Part shown: piece by piece, positions 6,991 through 14,974 of the stretch
How the letters are laid out: each line of letters begins with the position of its first letter
How positions within the stretch are numbered: the first letter of the stretch is position 1
Source: Prevotella sp. UBA4376
GTDB taxonomy: Bacteria; Bacteroidota; Bacteroidia; Bacteroidales; Bacteroidaceae
Direction of reading: 5' to 3'
DNA length: 18,787 nt
Assembly: GCA_002391185.1 (NCBI GenBank)
Contig: DGRY01000002.1
Coordinates: 1,993-20,779, forward strand
Translations under genes and position numbers: made by a program
Notes under the pieces: model-generated
The model's input: only the letters and a program-made list of their open reading frames with translations
Databases searched by the model: none
What the model was told of the DNA's origin: nothing

Positions 6991-8883
6991 TTACTCAAGA
7001 TATGTATATCCGTATAGTCCAGAACGATAGTTGCTAAGGAATTCTTTACCTTCTTCAAGTGATAGCTTTCCTTGTTTCACGCTCTTGGTCACCCATTGCT
7101 CAAGCTGACGCACGAGCTTCTTTGGATTGTATTGTACGTATTCAAGAACTTCTTCAACTGTTTCTCCATCGATGATCTGGTCGATGTGATAGTTTCCATC
7201 TTTGACTGTGATGTGTGCAGCATTGGTGTCGCCAAAGAGATTGTGCATGTCACCGAGAATCTCCTGATATGAACCAACAAGGAATACACCGATATAGTAT
7301 GGTTCGTCTTTTTTCAATGCGTGAACAGGAAGAACGTTGCTCTGACCACCGTTAACAGCAAAGTTTGCTATTTTTCCATCGCTATCACAGGTTATATCCT
7401 GTAGGGTACAGTTGCGCGAAGGACGCTCATTCAAGCGATGAAGTGGCATGATAGGGAAGAGTTGGTCAATACCCCAGCAATCAGGAAGACTTTGGAAAAG
7501 ACTGAAGTTGCAGAAATATTTATCTGCGAGCAAGCGGTCAAGTCCCTTTAGCTCGTCGGGAACATGCTTCATTGTCTTGGCAATACCATTGATTTCATGG
7601 CATACACTCCAGTACATTGCTTCTATTTCAGCACGAGTCTTTAAATCAACCATACCATGAGCAAACATGTCAAGGCAGTCTTCACGTATCTGGTCGGCAT
7701 CGTGCCAATCTTCTAACATTGACTTTGGATTAAGGTTATCCCAAATCTCGTATAAGTCTTTTACCAGTTTGTGATCGGTTTCTTTTGCCTCGAACTCTTC
7801 TGGCATTTCTGGTAGAGATGCTGCACCAAGAACATCAAGCACGAGTACAGAGTGGTGAGCAGTAAGTGAACGACCACTTTCGGTGATGATGTTAGGATGT
7901 GGAATGCCGTTTCTGTTGGCTATGTCAACAAAAGCATAAACACAGTCGTTGATATATTCTTGAATAGAGTAGTTGACAGAGCTTTCAGAGTTGCTTGAAC
8001 GAGTACCATCGTAGTCAACACCTAAACCACCACCACAGTCAACAAATTCGATGTTGTAACCCATCTTGCGAAGGTTAGCATAGTATTGCCCTGCCTCGGT
8101 GAGCGCATTCTGGATACGTCGAATCTTTGTTATCTGTGAGCCGATATGGAAATGGATAAGCTTTACGCAATCGTGAAGACCGCAGTCATCAAGTTTCTTG
8201 AGTGCTTCAAGAAGTTCTGTAGGTGTTAGTCCGAACTTAGAGGCGTCTCCGCCACTTTCTGCCCATTTGCCGGAGCCTGAAGAGGCTAATTTTATTCTAA
8301 TACCAATATTTGGCTTTACATTCAGTCGCTTGGCTGTTTTTGCAATTATGGCTATTTCGTTGAGCTTTTCAACAACGATAAAGATGCGCTTGCCCAGCTT
8401 TTGAGCCAGCATGGCAAGTTCAATGTAGCTTTCATCTTTGTAACCATTACAAATGATAAGAGAATCGCTCTTGCATTGTACTGCAATGACAGTGTGAAGC
8501 TCAGGTTTAGAACCTGCTTCAAGTCCAAGGTTGAACTTTTGTCCATGAGAGATAATCTCATTGACAACAGGTTGCATCTGATTTACCTTGATAGGGTATA
8601 TAATGAAGTTTTCTCCCTTAAAATCATAAGCTTCGCGAGCTTTGTCATAGCAGAATGACATTTTCTCGATGCGGTTATCGAGAATATCTGGAAAGCGAAG
8701 AAGTACAGGAGGAGTGACATCGCGTAGGGCGAGCTCGTCCATTACATCTCGCAAATCAATCTGTGTATTATCCTTGCAGGGAGTAACATAGGCATCGCCT
8801 TTTTCGTTGATGCCGAAATACGAAGTTCCCCAACCATTAATGTTGTAGAGTTCCTTCGAATCTTCTATAGTCCATTTTTTCAT
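6991..8883 (-). CDS. speA: Biosynthetic arginine decarboxylase
   Basis: SpeA is a PLP enzyme that converts L-arginine to agmatine, the entry to putrescine and spermidine synthesis. The 630-residue protein has the normal length for the large group IV decarboxylase. Lys99 in YPIKVNQ should carry PLP; a glycine-rich cofactor loop VDCGGGLGVDYDG and TESGRSL follow; WGIDQLFPIMPLHRLNERP and the catalytic-Cys segment DITCDSDGKI are near the C-terminus. Its ATG overlaps the aroK TGA (ATGA at 8883-8880), so coupling is likely, and argB begins 3 nt after its stop. Enzymes that consume (SpeA) and help make (ArgB) arginine thus appear to share one mRNA. Confidence 0.96.
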   Translation of the reverse strand: MKKWTIEDSKELYNINGWGTSYFGINEKGDAYVTPCKDNTQIDLRDVMDELALRDVTPPVLLRFPDILDNRIEKMSFCYDKAREAYDFKGENFIIYPIKVNQMQPVVNEIISHGQKFNLGLEAGSKPELHTVIAVQCKSDSLIICNGYKDESYIELAMLAQKLGKRIFIVVEKLNEIAIIAKTAKRLNVKPNIGIRIKLASSGSGKWAESGGDASKFGLTPTELLEALKKLDDCGLHDCVKLIHFHIGSQITKIRRIQNALTEAGQYYANLRKMGYNIEFVDCGGGLGVDYDGTRSSNSESSVNYSIQEYINDCVYAFVDIANRNGIPHPNIITESGRSLTAHHSVLVLDVLGAASLPEMPEEFEAKETDHKLVKDLYEIWDNLNPKSMLEDWHDADQIREDCLDMFAHGMVDLKTRAEIEAMYWSVCHEINGIAKTMKHVPDELKGLDRLLADKYFCNFSLFQSLPDCWGIDQLFPIMPLHRLNERPSRNCTLQDITCDSDGKIANFAVNGGQSNVLPVHALKKDEPYYIGVFLVGSYQEILGDMHNLFGDTNAAHITVKDGNYHIDQIIDGETVEEVLEYVQYNPKKLVRQLEQWVTKSVKQGKLSLEEGKEFLSNYRSGLYGYTYLE

Positions 8884-9407
8884 AGTCCTAAGAGTTCCTT
8901 AACTTTAGCAACCGAAATCTTTATTTTATCATAATTATCCATGAGGTTTACGTCGAGAGTGTGCTTTGCTTTCTTGTAGAAAGACTCACGCTTCTGCAGT
9001 TGTTCTTTGATGAACACCTGTACCTCTTCTTGTGTTTTGTTGAGCAATAGTGGGCGTACGGTCTTACCCATTTTTAGATGCCCGTAGAGAACCTCTGGAG
9101 TAGCCTTTAGGTAAACGGTTTCTCCTTGTTGGTTCATAAATTCCATATTGTCAAAGAAGCATGGGGTTCCACCACCACAGCTAACGATAACATTTTCGAA
9201 CTCACCTACCTCATGAAGCATATTTTTCTCTATGCGTCGAAATCCTTCTTCGCCTTGTTCATCGAAGATTTGTTTTACGGTTTTTCGCATTCGAGCCTCT
9301 ATATACCAGTCGAGGTCGTAAAACTCAATGTTAAGTTCTTTTGCGAGGGCTTTTCCAACCGTAGTTTTCCCAGCCCCCATGTATCCAATTATAAATATAC
9401 GGTTCAT
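8880..9407 (-). CDS. aroK: Shikimate kinase
   Basis: AroK phosphorylates shikimate at the 3-hydroxyl on the route to chorismate and aromatic amino acids. The 175-residue P-loop kinase has Walker A GYMGAGKTT at 8-16, DLD at 31-33 with shikimate-binding Asp33, Arg57 in EEGFRR, the GGG loop at 78-80 and the lid Arg118 in RPLL. Length is normal. Its start overlaps the topA stop by ATGA (9407-9404) and its stop overlaps speA the same way, a classic sign of translational coupling along the operon. The symbol aroK is used rather than aroL by convention; the sequence does not separate the two. Confidence 0.95.
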   Translation of the reverse strand: MNRIFIIGYMGAGKTTVGKALAKELNIEFYDLDWYIEARMRKTVKQIFDEQGEEGFRRIEKNMLHEVGEFENVIVSCGGGTPCFFDNMEFMNQQGETVYLKATPEVLYGHLKMGKTVRPLLLNKTQEEVQVFIKEQLQKRESFYKKAKHTLDVNLMDNYDKIKISVAKVKELLGL

Positions 9408-11740
9408 TTTTTAGCTCTGCGTGCTTTCGTCTTTGGCTCTGGTGCATTCTTGACAATGTCCATACATTCCTCGTATGTGAGCTCTGCTGCTTTGTCGTGA
9501 AGATTCTTTGGCATGCGGTAGTTCTTGCCATCGTATGCAATGTAAGGACCGTAGCGACCGTTGAGAACTTCCATTTTTTCGTCTTCATCAAATGTCTTGA
9601 GATGACGCTGCTCTTCCTGCTGACGTTTCTCGTTGATGAGTGATACAGCAGTTTCTAAGGTGATGGTTAATGGGTTCTCTTCTTTAGGCAGTGAAACGTA
9701 TTTCTTGTTGTGCATGATGTAAGGACCGAAACGACCTGCGCCAATAACAACATTAGTGCCTTCGAACTGACCTATTGTGCGTGGTAACTTAAAGAGCTCG
9801 AGAGCCTCTTCAAGAGTGATTGTTTCCATGCTGCAATCTGATGGTAGCTGTGAGAAACGTGGTTTTTCGCTGTCGTCGGCAGTACCAATCTGTACAACAG
9901 GACCGAAGCGTCCAATCTTTACGAATACAGGCTTGCCTGATTTTGGATCAATACCTAATTCGCGTTCACCTGCTTTATGCTCACTGCGAGCATCCATGAC
10001 ATTCTTAACGTTTGGCTCAAACTTCTTATCGAAGTCTTTCATCATCTTGCTCCATTCTTCCTTTCCTTCTGCAATCTGGTCGAATTGGTGCTCCACCTTT
10101 GCTGTGAAGTTGTAGTCCATGATGTCAGGGAAGTTCTGAATGAGGAAGTCGTTAACAACAATTCCTATATCTGTAGGTAACAACTTGCCTTTCTCTGAGC
10201 CAGCCATTTCCTTTTTGGTTTTGTTTGTTATCTTGATGCCTTTCAGAGAGTCGATAGCGTAGAGACGCTCCTCGCCTTTCTTGTCGCCTTTCTGAACATA
10301 CTCTCTTTGCTGTATTGTTGAGATTGTAGGAGCGTATGTTGATGGACGACCAATACCGAGTTCTTCAAGTTTGCGTACAAGTGAAGCTTCGGTGTATCGG
10401 ATAGGACCTTGACTGAAACGCTCTGTAGATATAATCTCACGGCGTTGCAGTTGGTCGCCTTCCTTCAATGCAGGGAGATTGTGTGAAAAATCATCCTGAC
10501 TGTTTTCATCATCGTCGGTAGATTCACGATAAACTTTTAGGAAACCGTCAAAGACGATAACCTCGCCGTTGGCAACAAATTTAGCATCAACACCTGTGAT
10601 GTCGATATTTACAGTTGTTTTTTCAATTTGTGCATCAGCCATCTGACTTGCTGCTGTGCGTTTCCAAATTAACTCATAAAGGCGCTTTTCCTGTTGTGTA
10701 CCGTCGATAGATGTTGCTGACATGTAAGTAGGACGGATAGCCTCGTGAGCTTCCTGAGCACCTTTTGCGTGAGTGGTAAAGTTGCGTGGCTTGCTGTATT
10801 CCTTGCCCCAGGTCTTTATGATTTCATCTTTGCTGGTGTTGATAGCCAGTGTTGAAAGGTTTACAGAGTCGGTTCGCATATATGTGATGCGTCCAGCTTC
10901 GTAAAGACGTTGAGCAACCATCATGGTCTGGCTAACAGTGAAGCCTAACTTGCGAGCAGCTTCCTGCTGAAGTGTAGATGTCGTGAAAGGAGGTGCAGGT
11001 GTGCGCTTCAAAGGTTTCTTTGCAATAGAAGAAACTGTGAACTCTGCATCCTTGCATTTCTCAAGGAATGCAAGTGCATCGTCGTGATTGTCAAAGCGCT
11101 TGTCGAGTTCTGCTTTTACTTCAGATTGTGAACCATCTGGGTTTTGAATGCCAAAGATGGCGTTTATGCGATAGTATGGTTCGCTCTTAAATTCTTGTAT
11201 TTCGCGCTCGCGTTCAACAATAAGACGAACGGCTACACTCTGTACGCGACCTGCAGAGAGAGCAGGCTTAACCTTGCGCCACAAAACTGGTGAAAGTTTG
11301 AAACCTACCAGACGGTCGAGAACACGACGTGCCTGCTGAGCATTCACAAGATTCATATCAAGATGGCGTGGGTTCTTGATAGCATCTTGAATAGCAGTTT
11401 GAGTAATCTCGTGGAACACTATTCGACTGGTTTTCTTTTCATCGAGTCCTAATACTTCGCAAAGGTGCCAGCTGATAGCTTCTCCTTCGCGGTCCTCATC
11501 GGATGCCAACCAAATCTTATTTGCTTTCTTAGCATTGTTTTTCAGCTCGCTAACGAGTTTTTTCTTTTCTTCAGGAATCTCATAATCAGGTTCCAGAGTT
11601 TTTGGATCTATGCTAAGTTCTTTCTTTTTTAAATCACGGATATGTCCATACGAAGACATTACCTTGAAGTCGTCTCCAAGGAATTTCTCAATTGTCTTTG
11701 CCTTTGCAGGACTCTCTACTATTACTAAATTTTCTTGCAT
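9404..11740 (-). CDS. topA: DNA topoisomerase I (type IA)
   Basis: TopA relaxes negative supercoils by transient cleavage of one strand. Numbering from the chosen start, the Toprim domain carries Glu9 in VIVESPAKAKT and Asp81/Asp83 in ASDEDREGE; the active-site Tyr287 lies in GRITYMRTDS; GIGRPSTYAPTIS marks the core domain. The C-terminal third has no zinc-finger Cys clusters. It holds topoisomerase C-terminal repeats instead, with GRFGPVVQIG, GRFGPYIMHNKKY and GRYGPYIAYDGKNY, and a basic tail. I chose the ATG at 11738-11740 (778 residues): the frame runs 13 codons further up, but the first 8 of these overlap the -7 box and predicted start site, and conserved TopA sequence begins right after Met-Gln-Glu-Asn. 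First gene of the leftward operon. Confidence 0.96.
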   Translation of the reverse strand: MQENLVIVESPAKAKTIEKFLGDDFKVMSSYGHIRDLKKKELSIDPKTLEPDYEIPEEKKKLVSELKNNAKKANKIWLASDEDREGEAISWHLCEVLGLDEKKTSRIVFHEITQTAIQDAIKNPRHLDMNLVNAQQARRVLDRLVGFKLSPVLWRKVKPALSAGRVQSVAVRLIVEREREIQEFKSEPYYRINAIFGIQNPDGSQSEVKAELDKRFDNHDDALAFLEKCKDAEFTVSSIAKKPLKRTPAPPFTTSTLQQEAARKLGFTVSQTMMVAQRLYEAGRITYMRTDSVNLSTLAINTSKDEIIKTWGKEYSKPRNFTTHAKGAQEAHEAIRPTYMSATSIDGTQQEKRLYELIWKRTAASQMADAQIEKTTVNIDITGVDAKFVANGEVIVFDGFLKVYRESTDDDENSQDDFSHNLPALKEGDQLQRREIISTERFSQGPIRYTEASLVRKLEELGIGRPSTYAPTISTIQQREYVQKGDKKGEERLYAIDSLKGIKITNKTKKEMAGSEKGKLLPTDIGIVVNDFLIQNFPDIMDYNFTAKVEHQFDQIAEGKEEWSKMMKDFDKKFEPNVKNVMDARSEHKAGERELGIDPKSGKPVFVKIGRFGPVVQIGTADDSEKPRFSQLPSDCSMETITLEEALELFKLPRTIGQFEGTNVVIGAGRFGPYIMHNKKYVSLPKEENPLTITLETAVSLINEKRQQEEQRHLKTFDEDEKMEVLNGRYGPYIAYDGKNYRMPKNLHDKAAELTYEECMDIVKNAPEPKTKARRAKK

Positions 11741-11767
11741 AATTGCGATGTGTTCATTATTAGGGCG

Positions 11768-11775
11768 CAAAAGTA
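11768..11775 (-). promoter_or_regulatory. Putative -7 box of the topA operon promoter
   Basis: TACTTTTG on the - strand fits TAnnTTTG. The start of transcription would fall near 11764, leaving a leader of about 24 nt before the topA ATG at 11740. No TTTG at the right -33 spacing was found. It supports the shorter TopA start. Confidence 0.5.
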
Positions 11776-11812
11776 ACAAAAACTTTTTGCCTATACCTTA
11801 TTATATAGCAAA

Positions 11813-11843
11813 AAATTCTATTTTTTTAAGTATTTTAGAATTT
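11813..11843 (-). terminator. Weak AT-rich hairpin, possible esterase terminator
   Basis: AAATTCTA and TAGAATTT form an 8-bp stem with a 15-nt loop. On the - strand three further T residues follow. It lies between the esterase stop (11891) and the topA promoter, where a terminator is expected. The stem has only one G-C pair, so strength is doubtful. Confidence 0.35.
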
Positions 11844-11890
11844 GAAGTTCCTTAGATTTGAAGCAATTTATTGCGAATTTGTTTTACTTT

Positions 11891-12736
11891 TTAGAAACTT
11901 CTCAGCCATGATTCTAATTCCATAAGCATAGGTGTGTGGAACTTGAAATCGGTGCGTATTCCCCAGCCGTGACCTCCTGTTGGGTATATGTGTAGAGATG
12001 CAGGAACGTCATGACGATAAAGCTCATTGTAGTAATTTGCTCCATTGGCTGGTATAACAACATTGTCGTCGTCAGAAAGTGCAATCCATGCACGTGGTGT
12101 TGCACGTGTTACGCGCATGTCGTTGCTGTATTCTTTTTCGTCTTTTTTCTTTGCATCTTTGCCTAAAAGGAAATCGTGTGAGCCTTGATGGGTAAATCCT
12201 GGCATCATAGTGATTACTGGATAGAAAAGTATTTGAAAGTTGGGTTTTGCTTGTCCTGTGGCGCGTGTTGCTATGGTTGAGGCTAAGTGTCCACCGGCAG
12301 ATGAGCCCATGATGCCTACGTTGTTTGGGTCTATATGCCATTTCCTTGCGTTTGCTCTTACAAGTTTCATAGCTGCTTCTGCATCGGTGAATGGTACTTC
12401 TTTGTTGCCGTGTGGCATGCGGTATTTAAGCACTATAGTTGCAATTCCCATATTGTTAAAGAAGGGTGCCCATTGTTTTCCTTCGTGTTCCATAGCCAGC
12501 ATGCAGTAGCCTCCTCCTGGGCAGATAACAATGGCACGCCCGGTTGCAGCCTTTGAATCAGGAAGATATACAAATACTTTGGCTGTGTCTTGTTTGTCAC
12601 CATTATCGTTTGGTGTTCCCTGCGGCCATAGCGGCAGTTCGAAAGTACTTTGTGCCGAAGCAGCTAATGTTATTAATCCCATGGAAAAACATGTTAGGAA
12701 TCTTTTCAATTTCATAATCATGATATTTTGTTTCAT
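11891..12736 (-). CDS. Secreted alpha/beta hydrolase, acetyl-xylan-esterase-like
   Basis: A 281-residue exported serine esterase of the alpha/beta-hydrolase fold. The N-terminus has a signal peptide (LKRFLTCFSMGLITLAASAQ, residues 10-29) with cleavage likely after SAQ or ASA. The oxyanion-type motif CPGGGY is at 72-77, nucleophile Ser146 in GSSAGGH, a candidate acid Asp in SDDDNVV (222-224), and His256 in GGHGWG. In Bacteroidetes such enzymes commonly deacetylate plant polysaccharides or sugars, but substrate cannot be read from the sequence. Alternative starts at 12721 and 12715 would give a shorter n-region and a more normal leader from the predicted promoter. It is divergent from the sialate O-acetylesterase-like gene. 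Confidence 0.82.
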   Translation of the reverse strand: MKQNIMIMKLKRFLTCFSMGLITLAASAQSTFELPLWPQGTPNDNGDKQDTAKVFVYLPDSKAATGRAIVICPGGGYCMLAMEHEGKQWAPFFNNMGIATIVLKYRMPHGNKEVPFTDAEAAMKLVRANARKWHIDPNNVGIMGSSAGGHLASTIATRATGQAKPNFQILFYPVITMMPGFTHQGSHDFLLGKDAKKKDEKEYSNDMRVTRATPRAWIALSDDDNVVIPANGANYYNELYRHDVPASLHIYPTGGHGWGIRTDFKFHTPMLMELESWLRSF

Positions 12737-12753
12737 TTCAAATCATTTTGTTG

Positions 12754-12761
12754 CAAAGATA
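12754..12761 (-). promoter_or_regulatory. Putative -7 box for the secreted esterase
   Basis: TATCTTTG on the - strand fits TAnnTTTG, within the 68-bp divergent gap. It predicts transcription starting near 12750. No good -33 TTTG is seen. On the + strand the gap contains TAATATTG near 12774, a 5/6 match that may serve the divergent gene. Confidence 0.45.
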
Positions 12762-12804
12762 ACTATTTTTTTGTAATATTGCATTTAGATTTAATTCAAA
12801 CACT

Positions 12805-14253
12805 ATGTTAAGACATTTTTTTATTATTTCTGCACTTGCCGTTATGACCATGAGTGCACAGGCGAAAGTAAAGTTACCTCACGTTCTTGGAAACAAAATG
12901 ATTCTTCAGCAGAACACTGAAGCTCGATTGTGGGGGTGGGATAAACCGGGAAAGACTGTAAGTGTCAGCGTTTCGTGGAGCTCTGACAAATATAGTGCTA
13001 AGACTGGTAAGGATGGAAAATGGCTTGTTAAGGTAAAGACTCCTAAGGCAAGCTACGAACCTTTGTCTATCACTTTTGATGATGGAGAAAAGACAACCAT
13101 TAATGATATTCTCTCTGGTGAGGTTTGGGTTTGTGCAGGCCAGAGTAACATGGAAATGCCCATGAAGGGTTTTAATAACTGCCCTGTTGAAGGCTATAAT
13201 GATGAGGTGTTGAATGCGTCAAAATACAAGGGTGTTCACTATGTAAAAATTCCAAGTGTGATGAGCATGAAACCACTTGATGATGCTGATTGTTCATGGG
13301 AAGAGGTTAATCCTAATACTCTTGCAGAATGTTCGGCTACCGGCTATTTCTTTGCACAGGCAGTTAATAAGGCTATTGATATTCCTGTTGGACTTATTAT
13401 GGCAAATAAAGGAGGATCTCGTGTTGAAAGTTGGCTTGATGAGGATAATCTAAAGAAATATACTCAGGAACCAACAGATACTGTGGGGATAGTAAAGCAG
13501 TTTGGTATGGACTATATGCGCACTCTTGTATGGGGAAATGGTACATTCCATCCAATCTTGAATTATTCTATCAAAGGAATACTTTTTTATCAAGGTTGCT
13601 CTAATGTGGGGGCTCCAGATGGTCAATACACTAGTAGATTGAAGCTTCTTGTAGAGCAATGGCGCAGGGATTTTGATTGTGGTGAGGTTCCTTTCTATTT
13701 TGTTCAGATAGCTCCTTATATAAATGGAGATCCTATGGGAGATGCTGGTGTTCGCTTGCGCGAACAGCAATTGAATGCCTCAAAGGTTATTCCTAATAGT
13801 GGAATAGTGTGCACGGATGATCTTGTTTATCCTTATGAGCTCACTCAGATTCATCCTGCACAGAAGAAACAGGTGGGTGTTCGCTTGGCTTATCTTGCTC
13901 TTAATGAGCAATATGGGTTTAAGAATATTATGTGTTACAGTCCTGAGTATAAGTCTATGGAAATTCATGGTGACACCTGTTATGTTCGCCTTGCCAACAC
14001 TTATGATGGAGTGAACCGCTTTGCTGAAATAGAAGGTTTTGAGGTTGCTGGTGCTGACAAGGTGTTCCATAAGGCTAAGGCGGGACATTTCTGGATTCCT
14101 GCACGTGACCCACGTAATGAGTCGATATGGGTTTATTCGCCTGAGGTGAAGAAACCTGTAGCTGTGCGCTATGCCTTCCGCAACTTTGCACCTGGTAATC
14201 TTGGTAATCAGGCAAATCTTCCACTATTCCCATTCAGAACAGATAAATGGTAA
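12805..14253 (+). CDS. Sialate O-acetylesterase-like secreted esterase (SASA family)
   Basis: A 482-residue exported esterase of the SGNH-like sialate O-acetylesterase family, which removes O-acetyl groups from sialic acids or other acetylated glycans. A signal peptide covers residues 1-20 (LRHFFIISALAVMTMSAQA). A beta-rich domain follows, with KMILQQNTEARLWGWDKPG as the typical N-terminal motif. The nucleophile is Ser114 in VCAGQSNMEMP; the catalytic His is probably His350 in TQIHPAQKKQVG. The block usually written QGESN reads QGCSN (263-267), a Glu-to-Cys change. Length fits the shorter single-catalytic-domain members. The NUDIX gene begins at its stop codon. Whether sialic acid or a plant or host glycan is the substrate is open; no sialidase or nan genes are in view. 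Confidence 0.87.
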   Translation: MLRHFFIISALAVMTMSAQAKVKLPHVLGNKMILQQNTEARLWGWDKPGKTVSVSVSWSSDKYSAKTGKDGKWLVKVKTPKASYEPLSITFDDGEKTTINDILSGEVWVCAGQSNMEMPMKGFNNCPVEGYNDEVLNASKYKGVHYVKIPSVMSMKPLDDADCSWEEVNPNTLAECSATGYFFAQAVNKAIDIPVGLIMANKGGSRVESWLDEDNLKKYTQEPTDTVGIVKQFGMDYMRTLVWGNGTFHPILNYSIKGILFYQGCSNVGAPDGQYTSRLKLLVEQWRRDFDCGEVPFYFVQIAPYINGDPMGDAGVRLREQQLNASKVIPNSGIVCTDDLVYPYELTQIHPAQKKQVGVRLAYLALNEQYGFKNIMCYSPEYKSMEIHGDTCYVRLANTYDGVNRFAEIEGFEVAGADKVFHKAKAGHFWIPARDPRNESIWVYSPEVKKPVAVRYAFRNFAPGNLGNQANLPLFPFRTDKW

Positions 14254-14771
14254 TGAATCATCCTTTAGATAAATTCAAATATTGTCCGGTGTGTGGCTCT
14301 TCTCGTTTTGACATTCATAATGAGAAGAGCAAGATATGTGCAGATTGTGGTTTCACCTATTATGCTAACCCCAGTTCTGCAACTGTTGCTTTGATTGTTA
14401 ATGAGAAAAACGAATTGTTAACTGTGCGTCGTGGAAAAGAACCGGCAAAGGGCACACGCGACCTTCCCGGTGGCTTTGTTGATATGGACGAGACTGGTGA
14501 ACAAGGAGTGGCTCGTGAGGTTTTGGAAGAGACGGGGCTTATTGTTAACAGATCGGAGTTTCTTTTCAGCTATCCTAATCTATACAAGTATTCTGGTATG
14601 ATAATACATACTTTGGATATGTTTTTCCGTTGTTATGTAGATGACATGAGTGCTGTTCATGCCATGGATGATGCTGCTGGATATGAGTGGATTCCACTTG
14701 ATGCGATTGTGGTTGATGAATTTGGTTTAGATTCCATTAGAACAGGACTGCATCGCTGGCTTAACAGATAG
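14253..14771 (+). CDS. NUDIX hydrolase with N-terminal zinc ribbon
   Basis: A 172-residue cytoplasmic pyrophosphohydrolase. A CxxC..CxxC zinc ribbon (Cys11, Cys14, Cys29, Cys32) precedes the NUDIX domain, as in NudC/NADH-pyrophosphatase relatives, but the protein is much shorter than NudC. The NUDIX box GX5EX7REUXEEXGU is intact at 74-96: GFVDMDE, then REVLEETGL. Substrate is probably a nucleoside diphosphate derivative and is not identifiable here. The ATG at 14253 overlaps the preceding TAA as TAATG, suggesting reinitiation; an in-frame ATG at 14247 would add Met-Val. The link with the esterase is likely only co-transcription. Confidence 0.88.
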   Translation: MNHPLDKFKYCPVCGSSRFDIHNEKSKICADCGFTYYANPSSATVALIVNEKNELLTVRRGKEPAKGTRDLPGGFVDMDETGEQGVAREVLEETGLIVNRSEFLFSYPNLYKYSGMIIHTLDMFFRCYVDDMSAVHAMDDAAGYEWIPLDAIVVDEFGLDSIRTGLHRWLNR

Positions 14772-14792
14772 TGAGATATTGTAATAAGAAAA

Positions 14793-14842
14793 AAAAACAT
14801 AACCCATCCGTCTGATTTCAGATTTGGATGGGTTATGTTTTT
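14793..14842. terminator. Strong bidirectional terminator
   Basis: AAAAACATAACCCATCC (14793-14809) is the perfect complement of GGATGGGTTATGTTTTT (14826-14842), a 17-bp stem. The 16-nt loop contains its own 5-bp hairpin, TCTGA (14811-14815) with TCAGA (14818-14822). The A-run on the left and T-run on the right give U-tracts in both directions, serving the NUDIX gene (+) and possibly the lipoprotein gene (-). Confidence 0.93.
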
Positions 14843-14895
14843 GTATGCTATATATCTTTACAAGATTGATATAGGCGAAATATAGAGGCATTATA

Positions 14896-14930
14896 GACTC
14901 ATTATAGAGCAAAAAAGGAGTCGTAATGAG
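14896..14930. other. Two mutually exclusive small stems
   Basis: GACTC (14896-14900) can pair with GAGTC (14918-14922), while the overlapping CTCATTA (14898-14904) can pair with TAATGAG (14924-14930). The direct repeat CATTATAGA occurs twice just before. The segment lies 45 nt beyond the lipoprotein stop and may be its 3' end structure. The rest of 14843-14974 shows nothing else. Confidence 0.3.
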
Positions 14931-14974
14931 TAAAAGCCATTTACATCACGCTTGATTTGTGTGGAGAAATCTTG

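Noticed and set aside
6539..7030. 163-codon + strand ORF
   Set aside because: Antisense to argB and the end of speA; composition follows the complementary codons.
11741..11779. N-terminal extension of TopA
   Set aside because: Its first codons overlap the -7 box and the predicted transcription start, and the added residues precede the conserved TopA N-terminus.
14727..14912. 61-codon - strand ORF
   Set aside because: It runs through the bidirectional terminator and the NUDIX 3' end and has no protein-like features.
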